Positions 1 through 9,186 of a stretch of 64,000 bases of DNA are shown one piece after another. This stretch comes from Spongilla lacustris (taxonomy: Eukaryota > Porifera > Demospongiae > Spongillida > Spongillidae). The notes under the pieces were generated by a model. It did no database searches, had not been told where the DNA came from, and saw only the letters and a list, made by a program, of their open reading frames with translations. Each line of letters starts with the position of its first letter. Within the stretch, counting starts at the first letter, position 1. The position numbers and the translations under genes are program-made. The DNA lies in contig OX442430.1 in NCBI GenBank assembly GCA_949361645.1, forward strand, positions 3,738,249-3,802,248, read 5' to 3'.

Positions 1-3000
1 TAGTTATGAAAAGTCGTTATTATGATTTTAATGATAATGCATGCATTGTGAATATCTCAGTTTAGAAATAACACTTATGGTTTAGCATGGTTTATCATAA
101 ACCATTCAATGGTAAATTAAATCTAATACACTCAGAAATACTATCCATATGGAAATAGATTTACTAATATGTAATGGTTTATTTATTAAAAGTCATTACT
201 ATGATTTTAAAGATAATACATGCATTGTGAATATCTCAGTTTAGAAATAACACTTATGGTTTAACATGGTTTATCATAAACCATTTAATGCTAAATTAAA
301 TCTAATACACTCAGACATACTATCCATATGGAAATAGATTTACTAATATGTAATGGTTTAATTATTAAAAGTCGTTATTATGATTTTAATGATGATACAT
401 GCATTGTGAATATCTCAGTGTAGAAATAACACTTATGGTTTAACATGGTTTATCATAAACCATTCAATGCTAAACTAAATCTAATACACTCAGACATACT
501 ATCCATACAGAAATAGATTAACTAACGTGTAATAGTTTAATTATGAAAAGTCGTTATTATGATTTTAATGATAATACATGCATTGTGAATATCTCAGTTT
601 AGATATAACACTTAGGGTTTATCATGGTTTATCATAAACCATTCAATGCTGAATTAAATCTAATACACTTAGACATACTGTCCAAATGGAAATAGATTTA
701 CTAGTATGTAATGGTTTAGTTATTAAAAGTCGTTATTATGATTATAATGATAATACATGCATTGTGAATATCTCAGTTTAGAAATAACACTTATGGTTTA
801 ACATGGTTTATCATAAACCATTCAATGCTAAATTAAATCTATAACACTCAGACATACTATCCATATGGAAATAGATTTAATATTTTGAATGGTATAATTA
901 TTAATAGCTTATTATGATTTTAAAGATAATACATGCATTGTGAATATTTCAGTTTAGAAATAACACTTATGGTTTAACATGGTTTATCATAAACCATTCA
1001 ATGGTAAATTAAATCTAATACTCTCAGACATAATATCCATTCAAAAATAGATTTACTAATATGTAATGGTTTAATTATTAAAAGTCGTTATTATGATTTT
1101 AATAATAATACATGCATTGTGAATATCTCAGTTTAGAAATAACACTTATGGTTTATCATGGTTAATCATAAACCATTCAATGGTAAATTAAATCTAATAC
1201 ACTCAGACATACTATCCATATGGAAATAGATTTATTAATGTGTAATAGTTTAATTATGAAAAGTCGTTATTATGATTTTAATGATAATACATGCATTGTG
1301 AATATCTCAGTTTAGAAATAACACTTATGGTTTAACATGGTTTATCATAAACCATTCAATGGTAAATTAAATCTAATACACTCAGACATACTATCCATAT
1401 GGAAATAGATTTATTAATGTGTAATAGTTTAATTATGAAAAGTCGTTATTATGATTTTAATGATAATACATGTATTGTAAATATCTCAGTTTAGAAATAA
1501 CACTTATGGTTCAACATGGTTTATCATAAACCATTCAATGGTGAATTAAATCTAATACAATCAGACATACTATCCATATGGAAATAGATTTACTATTACG
1601 TAATGGATTATTTATTAAAAGTCGTTATGATGATTTTAATGATAATACATGCATTGTGAATATCTCAGTTTAGAAATAACACTTATGGTTTAACATGGTT
1701 TATCATAAACCATTCAATGCTAAATTAAATCTAATACACTCAGACATACTATCCATATGAAAATATATTTACTAGTATGTAATGGTTTAGTTATTAAAAG
1801 TCGTTATTATGATTTTAATGAAAATACATGCATTGTGAATATCTCAGTTTAGAAATAACACTTATGGTTTAACATTGTTTATCATAAACATTCAATGGTT
1901 AGTTAAATCTAATACAGTTAGACATACTATTCAAATAGAAATAGATTTACTAATATATAATGGTTTAATCATTAAAAGTCGTTATTATGATTATAATGAT
2001 AATACATGCATTGTGAATATCTCAGTTTAGAAATAACACTTATGGTTTAAAATAATTCATCATAAACCATTCAATGGTAAATTAAATCTAATACACTCAG
2101 ACATACTATCCATATGGATGTAGATTTATTAATGTGTAATAGTTTAATTATGAAAAGTCGTTATTATGATTTTAATGATAATACATGCATTGTGAATATC
2201 TCAGTTTAGAAATAACACTTATGGTTTAACATGGTTTATCATAAACCGTTAAATGGTAAATTAAATCTAATACATTTAGACATACTATCCATATGGAAAT
2301 AGATTTACTAGTATGTAATGGTTTAATTATTAAAAGTCGTTATTATGATTTTAATGAAAATACATGCATTGTGAATATCTCAGTTTAGAAATAACACTTA
2401 TGGTTTAACATGGTTTATCATAAACCATTCAATGGTAAATTAAATCCAATACAATCAGACATACTATGCATATAGAAATAGATTTACTAATGTGTAATGG
2501 TTTAATTATTAAAAGTCGTTATTATGATTTTAATGAAAATACATGCATTGTGAATATCTCAGTTTAGAAATAACACTTATGGTTTAACATGGTTTATCAT
2601 AAACCATTCAATGGTTAGTTAAATCTAATACAGTTAGACATACTATTCAAATAGAAATAGATTTACTAATATATAATGGTTTAATTATTAAAAGTCGTTA
2701 TTATGATTATAATGATAATACATGCATTGTGAATATCTCAGTTTAAAAATAACACTTATGGTTTAACATGGTTTATCATAAACCATTCAATGGTAAATTT
2801 AATCTAATACACTCAGACATACTATCCATATGGAAATAGATTTATTAATGTGTAATAGTTTAATTATGAAAAGTCGTTTTTGTGATTTTAATGATAATAG
2901 ATGTATTGTAAATATCTCAGTTTAGAAATAACACTTATGGTTTAACATGGTTTATCATAAACCATTCAATGGTAAATTCAATCTAATACACTCAGACATA

Positions 3001-4030
3001 CTATTCAAATGGAAATAGATTTACTAATATGTAATGGTTTTATTATTAAAAGTCGTTATTATGATTTTAATGATCATACATGCATTGTGAATATCTCAGT
3101 TTAGAAATAACACTTATGGTTTAAAATGGTTTATCATAAACCATTCAATGGTAAATTAAATCTAATACACTCAGACATACTATCCATATGGAAATAGATT
3201 TATTAATGTGTAATAGTTTAATTATGAAAAGTAGTTATTATGATTTTAATGATAATACATGCATTGTGAATATCTCAGTTTAGAAATAACACTTATGGTT
3301 TAACATGGTTTATCATAAACCATTCAATGGTAAATTAAATCTAATACACTCAGACATACTATCCATATGGATGTAGATTTATTAATGTGTAATTGTTTAA
3401 TTATGAAAAGTCGTTATTATGATTTTAATGATAATACATGCATTGTGAATATCTCAGTTTAGAAATAACACTTATGGTTTAACATGGTTTATCATAAACC
3501 ATTCAATGGTAAATTAAATCTAATACACTCAGACATGCTATCCATATGGAAATAGATTTATTAATGTGTAATAGTTTAATTATGAAAAGTCGTTATTATG
3601 ATTTTAATGATAATACATGCATTGTGAGTATCTCAGTTTAGAAATAACACTTATGGTTTAACATGGTTTATCATGAATCATTCTTAATAAATTAAATCTA
3701 ATACACTCAGACATACTATCCATTTAAAAATAGATTTACTAATATATAATGGTTTAATTATTAAAAGTCGTTATTATGATTTTAATGATAATACATGCAT
3801 TGTGAATATCTCAGTTTAGAAATAACACTTATGGTTTAACATGGTTTATCATAAACCATTCAATGGTAAATTAAATCTAATACACTCAGACATACTATTC
3901 TAATAGAAATAGATTTACTAATATGTAATGGTTTAATTATTAAAAGTCGTTATTATGATATTAATGATAATACATGCATTGTGAATATCTCAGTTTAGAA
4001 ATAACACTTATGGTTTAAAATGGCTTATCA
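1..4030 (+). repeat. Satellite A array, 179-bp monomer, forward
   Basis: About 22 head-to-tail copies of an AT-rich monomer. The landmark AATATCTCAG recurs at 51, 230, 409 and 588, which gives an exact 179-bp period. Each monomer carries the odd palindrome ATGGTTTATCATAAACCAT and the conserved block TACATGCATTGTGAATATC. Two monomer flavours alternate irregularly: one reads AATGTGTAATAGTTTAATTATG, abbreviated here as AATAGTTTAATTATG, and the other reads AATGGTTTAATTATTA. No coding frame or other gene is present. The array is cut at 4030 by the Penelope-like element and resumes at 9187 at a different monomer phase. Confidence 0.97.
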
Positions 4031-4031
4031 C

Positions 4032-4551
4032 AATTTTCTTGGGAGGGGCCAACTTGCATTGGTCCTTTATGATTTCCCTCTACGTCCATGTTTGTCTTGT
4101 ATTGTTTGTGGTAGAGGGGTACTAAAAAGGGTGAGGGAGGTGAGATGAGTGAGGTGTTGGTTGGTCTGGGGATACCCTTTTGTAGTTGGGGGAGTATGCA
4201 TTTGGTGTAGGTAGTAAGGGTGGCCGTCTCTTGAAGTTGAGGGACATGAGTGGGGGAGGTGTATTGAACACAATCGACATTAGTCGTATTGGTTGTGTTC
4301 TCTCAGGTTGTGTTTGTTTCTGGGGGTATTTGTGTGCTTGTGGAGCGTGATCGTACTGGTTTCTTTTGTTCTGCTTGGGCTTGTTGGTGGCAGGGTTTTT
4401 GGGCTTGTTGGTGGCAGGGTTTTTGGGTGTGTGCTGCTGTGCTTGATGTGGGTGGGACCTTTTTTCTGTGGGCCCGGGATGGGGTGGTCCCATGGGTGGG
4501 TTCTGTGGCCGCTTGTTTGGAGCAGGTTCTGACTTTTTTGGCGGTTTCGGT
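4032..4551 (-). repeat. PLE terminal direct repeat (pseudo-LTR), 3' copy
   Basis: 520 bp matching 8667-9186 in the same orientation, with about six substitutions that I could count (for example 4067, 4111 and 4209 by alignment). It contains the region just upstream of the RT frame and the first codons of that frame (ATG at 4089), cut off by satellite at 4031. A 24-bp direct duplication at 4381-4428 appears in both copies. This kind of repeat is called a pseudo-LTR in PLEs. It is not a true LTR: it lacks TG...CA ends. Confidence 0.92.
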
Positions 4552-4868
4552 GCAGGCAGGAGGTGAGAGTTGGTGGATTGGTTTCTGGTTTGGCTTGATG
4601 GTTTGGCGCAAGCTGACACGTGTTGGTCCGTTCTTGGTGTTGTTTGGTGGTTTGTGTAGACCTTGCCTAGCTTGTGCGCTTTTAATGTTTTGGTCATCTT
4701 GTTATTTCTCTGTATTTTGAGGTCGTCGTGCAGTGTTTTTAGGTTTTGTTGTGTTGTTGTTTGAGTGTTTTTCCATTAGCTTGAAATTTCTGTGTCTGTT
4801 TGTGAGTCTAGTTGTTTTTCTATATCTGTTAGTGCTGTGTCTAGTTGAGTTGTCAGTCTGTTGAGGTG
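4552..4868 (-). other. PLE inter-ORF spacer with coding-like remnants
   Basis: This is the stretch between the end of ORF1 (4869) and the terminal repeat. Reading on in the ORF1 frame past its TAA, about 30 more codons look like a charged, Leu/Gln-rich helix before a second TAA near 4764. ORF1 may therefore have been longer. A Pro/Lys/Gln-rich open frame with a real ATG runs from 4697 to 4122. Another frame in phase with the RT ORF runs from 4611 to a TGA near 4305. Which of these is translated cannot be decided from one copy. Confidence 0.5.
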
Positions 4869-6071
4869 TTACACGTTTGCTGCTGTTAGTTCCATACTTG
4901 CCTTAGTAAGTACTTGTGTGTACTTACTCTTGAGTTCTTCATCAGCCCCTAGGGTGGCACAGGTAGCGTTTGCTTTGACCCCTAGTGGGAAAATCCCTTC
5001 GTCGAGGCATTGTTGATTGAATGCAAGGTGGTGCTGTGCAAGTTCATAGTATTTTCTTATTTTTTTGTATTTGTCCATTGTCGCTTTGTATTGTTTGTCT
5101 GTGAGTGGTAGGTCTGGGGGTGGGGTCGTGGTGGTAGTGTCTGGAGTAAGGGTTGCGGCATGGTCCGCAGATCTGGTGGGGTTTACAGGCGAGGCTCCAG
5201 GTGTGTTTTGATCTTGGGGTTGGCTTGTAGTTGCTAGAGAGGGAAGCACGGGTCTGGTTTGTTGCAATTCAGTAGTTGAGGTGTATTTTGGGGGTTGGGT
5301 TGTGGTGGTGGGGTCTGGGGGTTGGGTTGTGGTATGATCCTTGAGTTGAGTTGTGATTGGAGGTGTGGTTTCAAATGTGCTTTGCTCCTGGGGTTGGTTT
5401 GGCACTGCTGGAGAGGGGAGTGTGGGCATCAGTGGGTTGGTTTCATTTGTTAGATCAGCAGTTGCAGTGTGGTCAGGGGAAGAGGTGGAGGTGTGGTCTG
5501 GGGAACCGGTAGACTCGACAATTGCCGTGTCTGGGGAGGTGGCGGAATAGTGGCCTGGGGACACGGTATGGTCGGCTTCGTTTGTCTGATCGACCATTGC
5601 AGTGTGGTCTGGGGGGGAGGTGGAGTTGTGGCCTGGGGACAGGGTGGGCCTGGCTTTGTTTGTCGGATCGACAGTTGCCGTGTTTGAGGAGGAGGCGGGA
5701 TTGTGCTCAGTATGAGTGGTTTCGTTTGTCGGATCGACATTTGCAGTGTGGTCTGGGGAAGAGGTGGAATTTTGGCCTGGGGACAGGGTAGACGTTGTCT
5801 GATCGACGATTGCAGTGTGGTCTGGGGAAGGCGTTGAATTGTGGCCTGGGGACACGGTATAGGTGGACTGCAGCGGGTCTATGTCCTTAGGTTGGGCTCG
5901 AGTTGGTTTGGGGGAAGAGATTGGCGATGGTGTAGAAAGTGGATTCTGGCGACGATGACGTACTTTGCGCTGAGGTTTGGGAGGTGTCATTACCAAAGGA
6001 CAGATCGGGGTCGTCGGTTCATGCACTTTTCTCTGATTGTCCGAGCGCCCTCTATTTCGGGTGACGGGCAT
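4869..6071 (-). CDS. PLE ORF1, Pro/Thr/Ser-rich protein with helical C-terminus
   Basis: A 400-residue open frame with a genuine ATG at 6071. Residues 1-60 are basic (many Arg, Lys and Pro). Residues about 70-220 are imperfect repeats built on SPGHNST, SSPDHTA and VDQTNE-like pieces. Residues about 220-330 are Pro/Thr/Gln-rich low complexity. The last 70 residues look globular or helical (DKYKKIRKYYELAQHHLAFNQ region, then LKSKYTQVLTKASMEL). The C-terminal part reminds me of ORF1-type proteins found in some PLEs, but that is a recollection and not a search. It lies downstream of the hammerhead-like segment on the same strand. In the inferred unit it would be the first gene, with RT-endonuclease second. 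The TAA at 4869-4871 is followed by coding-like sequence in frame, so the C-terminus may be prematurely truncated. Function unknown; an RNA-binding or assembly role is only a guess. Confidence 0.6.
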   Translation of the reverse strand: MPVTRNRGRSDNQRKVHEPTTPICPLVMTPPKPQRKVRHRRQNPLSTPSPISSPKPTRAQPKDIDPLQSTYTVSPGHNSTPSPDHTAIVDQTTSTLSPGQNSTSSPDHTANVDPTNETTHTEHNPASSSNTATVDPTNKARPTLSPGHNSTSPPDHTAMVDQTNEADHTVSPGHYSATSPDTAIVESTGSPDHTSTSSPDHTATADLTNETNPLMPTLPSPAVPNQPQEQSTFETTPPITTQLKDHTTTQPPDPTTTTQPPKYTSTTELQQTRPVLPSLATTSQPQDQNTPGASPVNPTRSADHAATLTPDTTTTTPPPDLPLTDKQYKATMDKYKKIRKYYELAQHHLAFNQQCLDEGIFPLGVKANATCATLGADEELKSKYTQVLTKASMELTAANV

Positions 6072-6178
6072 CCCTTGGTACCTGTAGGGACTACTTCAAT
6101 GGGTTAGCTTTAACTTACTTATCCTGTATCGCTATCGCTCGCTCGCTTGCTTGCGCGTTTGAGTGTCCTTTCAGTCAA

Positions 6179-6234
6179 AACTTTATCACAGATGCATTTC
6201 GGCTGGTTAGGCCTTCTTCAGTGCGAACAAAGTT
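6179..6234 (-). ncRNA. Hammerhead ribozyme-like motif of the PLE (imperfect core)
   Basis: On the minus strand the order matches a type I hammerhead. Stem I 5' strand is AACTTT (6234-6229) plus TCGCA (6226-6222). The core CTGAAGA is at 6221-6215, followed by a short stem II GGC/GCC with a CTAACCA loop. GAAA is at 6200-6197. The self-complementary ATGCAT (6197-6192) stands as stem III, with C6191 at the cleavage position. Stem I 3' strand is TGTGA (6190-6186) plus AAAGTT (6184-6179). Both stem I halves pair. One extra A sits between CTGAAGA and stem II, so the core is not canonical and activity is doubtful. PLEs are known to carry hammerheads with very short, often palindromic stem III that work best as dimers. 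Confidence 0.6.
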
Positions 6235-6263
6235 GACAGAAAAGGATACTGTTGTGAAGTGTG

Positions 6264-6271
6264 CTTAAATA
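6264..6271 (-). promoter_or_regulatory. TATA-like box upstream of the PLE hammerhead motif
   Basis: TATTTAAG on the minus strand lies about 30 bp upstream of the hammerhead-like motif (5' end near 6234). This spacing suits transcription starting around 6240, so the RNA would begin with the ribozyme and then ORF1. The rest of 6072-6348 is non-coding: the 3' end of the RT-endonuclease unit with TATATATA stretches near 6321, and a GCTC/GCTTGC simple repeat at 6129-6155. Promoter function is inferred. Confidence 0.4.
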
Positions 6272-6348
6272 CTAAGGTGGAAAGCATGGTGCAGCTGGTG
6301 CGGTGAGTGTTGGCAGCTGGTATATATATGTGTTTGCATGTATTGTTA

Positions 6349-8724
6349 TTATAGGTATATATCGTTCAGCCCTTCAGGTGTTCTGGTTCTGAGTTTGTTG
6401 ATCCACCACTGTTCTACTGCCATTCTCTGTGAGGGGTGTGTGTGCGTCAGAGGTATGATTTGTGCATTGAATGTACCGTGTGTATCGAAATGTTTGTAAA
6501 GCAGCATTCTGGGTTGTCTTGTAGAGCAAAAACTGCTTCTGTGTTGGGACATTCTTTCTCTCAGACTTCTGGTGGTTTGTCCCACGTACTGGAGTTTGCA
6601 TGTTTTGCATTGTAGAATGTATATGATGTTCATACTGCTACATGTGAGCCTGCTTCTTATGTGTATTTTTTCGTTTGTTGTAGTGCTTCTAAATGCATTG
6701 GCCTCGATCAACATGGGGCACACAAGGCAGTCTCTTCTATTGCATTTTGTCGGGAGTAGTGGTATGGAATAACTTTTGTCTGACGGTTGTAAGCCTGTTT
6801 TCTTTATATCTGTGTCAAGCGGTGATCTTGTTATAATCTTCTTTAAATTTGGAAAAATTTTATACACCGTTATTGGTTTATTTAGGGAGAGTGGGAAGGT
6901 AGTTGCTTCTCGTTGTAGTATGTCGATGTGTTGTTGTAGGTGTGGCCTTGTATGTTGTCATCTAGCGTCATATTCAATTATTAATGGGTATATTTTCTTT
7001 TTTTGCGTAATTTTAGGTTGGCTGGACAATGCTTGAATTACTTGGTTAATTTTCTTAAACGCATATCCTCTGTTGAGAAAGTGTTCAATAAGTTGTTGCT
7101 TCAGTTTTGCGAATTGCTTTGGGTCAGAGCATTGTTTTTGGTATCTTAAAAGTTCAGCTTTTATAATTGCGGTCTTTGTATGGTGTGGATGGTGACTGGT
7201 GTAATGTATATATTGAAAAGAATTTGTTGGTTTGAGGTGTGTTTTGTAAGACAGTTTTTTTGTTCGTTCGAAGTTAGTATCTTTGTATATTGTTAGATCG
7301 AGGTAGTCTATTGCTGTGTCAGATATGTTCCATTCAAATTTTATAGTGGGATGGTGGTTATTAAGGTTAGTCAAAAAGGTGTCTAAATCTGCTCTTGAGT
7401 CTGTCCATATCATGAATATATCGTCGATGTATCGTTTGTAAGTATGTGGTCGTTTGTCTTGTGTGCTCAGAAAGCTTTCTTCCAGACTAGACATGAATAT
7501 GTTTGCTAGTGTGGGTGCCAATGGTGTTCCCATGGCTACTCCTGTAAGCTGATGGTACGGTTGTCCGTTAAAAGTAAATGTGTTGTTTTTAAGTACGAAG
7601 TTGAGTAATTGTCTTGTCACGTGTTTTGGGAGTCCAATGATTTCATTGTATTGCAAAAGTGCATTTATGCCTTGCTCTTGCGGAATGGTAGTATATAGAC
7701 TCTTTACGTCTATAGATACAAGGAGCACCTGTTCAGATGGTGGTATTGTTGTCTTGCTAAGTATATTAATGAGGGCTTGAGAATTTTTTAGGTGTGATGG
7801 TGCTAGGGGTACGATATTTTTGAAATAATAGTCTATGTATTTTGAAATATTTGTTGTTGCTCCGTTGATGCCTGCCACTACAGGTCTTACCGTGATTGGG
7901 TTTTTATGTATTTTATATGGAAAGTATATATATTGGGTTTGAACTGGATTGGGTGGCTTCATGAACTCATATTCAAATTTATCTATGTATCCTGTAGTGT
8001 GTAATTCTTTTATGTAATTTGTTATATTTGCTGCAAGTAATGGCGTTGGATCCTGGTCCAGTTTTGAATATGTAGTTTCGTCTGAAAGGTGATTATTGCC
8101 GTCAGTAATGTATTTGTCTCTGTTTGTTATAGTAAGGGTAGATCCTTTATCAGCTTTTTTAATAATTATTTCTTCTTTTCTTTGTTTAAGTAATTTTATT
8201 GCTTTTCTTTCTTGAACTGTTAATTTATCTGTTATTTTGAAGTGTGGCTTGTTGCAATGGGTCATAATCTCAGTTTCTGTCATCTTAAGGTGTTTTTCTA
8301 ATGATGGATTGTTTGATGTGGTGGGGTTATAATTGGATTTCTTTTTGAATGGATTTGGTTGTTGAGTGTTGTCTTGAAATAAATAGTCAAGTCTTATTGT
8401 TCTTTTATATTGTTCAATTGGTTTCTGTAAGGGTCTCAAGTTGCCTTTTGGTGTTGGGATAAAGAGGAGTCCTTTTTCTAAAATTGCTATTTCATCTTTC
8501 GTGAGCGGTACATTTGATAGGTTCATAATGTGTGTCATCTTTTGGTTTCTGCTTTTATTGTTAGGTATCCTATTTTTGGGGTGACGTTTTCGTGTGGGTC
8601 TTGTTTTTGTTTGTATGTTCTTTTCGGCGGAGCCATCAAATGGTTCGGGGTCATCATAAACTATATAATTTTCTTGGGAGGGGCCAACTTGCATTGGTCC
8701 TTCATGATTTCCCTCTACGTCCAT
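6349..8724 (-). pseudogene. PLE reverse transcriptase - GIY-YIG endonuclease, one internal stop
   Basis: A single frame of about 790 codons from the ATG at 8724 to the TAA at 6349-6351, broken once by TGA at 6958-6960. Residues 1-588 are the RT part. A basic N-terminus is followed by the PLE signature region LSNVPLTKDEIAILEKG (69-85) and KADKGSTLTI (190-199). RT motif A is SIDVKSLYTTIP (337-348), motif B is GVAMGTPLAPTLANIF (395-410), and motif C is YIDDIF (432-437) with both catalytic aspartates, followed by a thumb-like region. After the stop the same frame continues with a Cys cluster CNRRDCLVC and a GIY-YIG nuclease (IIYILQC, YVGQT, then a Glu in AVEQWW). These enzymes copy the element at nicked DNA or chromosome ends. 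The frame is also open upstream of the ATG to a TGA near 8940 and beyond, so an N-terminal extension is possible. Apart from the TGA codons it is intact. Confidence 0.92.
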
Positions 8725-9186
8725 GTTTGTCTTGTATTGTTTGGGGTAGAGGGGTACTAAAAAGGGTGAGGGAGGTGAGATGAGTGAGGTGTTGGTTGGT
8801 CTGGGGATACCCTTTTGTAGTTGGGGGAGTATGCATTTGGTGTAGGTCGTAAGGGTGGCCGTCTCTTGAAGTTGAGGGACATGAGTGGGGGAGGTGTATT
8901 GAACACAATCGACATTAGTCGTATTGGTTGTGTTCTTTCAGGTTGTGTTTGTTTCTGGGGGTATTTGTGTGCTTGTGGAGCGTGATCGTACTGGTTTCTT
9001 TTGTTCTGCTTGGGCTTGTTGGTGGCAGGGTTTTTGGGCTTGTTGGTGGCAGGGTTTTTGGGTGTGTGCTGCTGTGCTTGATGTGGGTGGAACCTTTTTT
9101 CTGTGGGCCCGGGATGGGGTGGTCCCATGGGTGGGTTCTGTGGCCGCTTGTTTAGAGCAGGTTCTGACTTTTTTGGCGGTTTCGGT
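8667..9186 (-). repeat. PLE terminal direct repeat (pseudo-LTR), 5' copy
   Basis: The second 520-bp copy, about 98.8% identical to 4032-4551 by eye. It ends abruptly at 9186 and satellite A starts at 9187, where the other copy continues into the ORF1-RT spacer. The RT ATG (8724) lies inside this repeat. Its contents are a Pro/Lys-rich coding-like region in several frames, a 24-bp tandem duplication, and the first 19 codons of the RT frame. Confidence 0.92.

Larger units (their letters stand above)
4031..9186 (-). mobile_element. Penelope-like retroelement (PLE) with terminal direct repeats
   Basis: A minus-strand element inserted in satellite A. From its 5' side (9186) it holds a 520-bp repeat, a reverse transcriptase plus GIY-YIG endonuclease frame (8724-6349), a promoter-like and hammerhead-like segment (about 6271-6179), a Pro/Thr-rich ORF (6071-4869), a spacer, and the second 520-bp repeat ending at 4032. 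Equivalent bases in the two repeats are 4,635 bp apart. The insert is thus one 4,635-bp unit plus 520 bp of overlap, permuted so that the inferred transcript start lies in the middle. RT motifs SIDVKSLYTTIP, GVAMGTPLAP and YIDDIF with a downstream GIY-YIG domain define the PLE class. No target-site duplication is visible. About 62 bp of one satellite monomer (or that plus whole monomers) is missing across the insertion. Confidence 0.93.

Noticed and set aside
4289..5791. Plus-strand frames across the PLE terminal repeat and ORF1
   Set aside because: They are antisense shadows of Pro/Thr-rich minus-strand coding sequence, giving Val/Gly/Trp-rich low-complexity readings.
6349..6867. Stand-alone GIY-YIG homing endonuclease gene
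   Set aside because: It is in the same frame as the upstream RT, opens at GTG without an ATG, and is separated only by one TGA.
4031..9186. True LTR retrotransposon for the PLE because of its 520-bp direct repeats
   Set aside because: There are no TG...CA ends, target duplication, gag, protease or integrase. RT motifs and GIY-YIG are those of PLEs.
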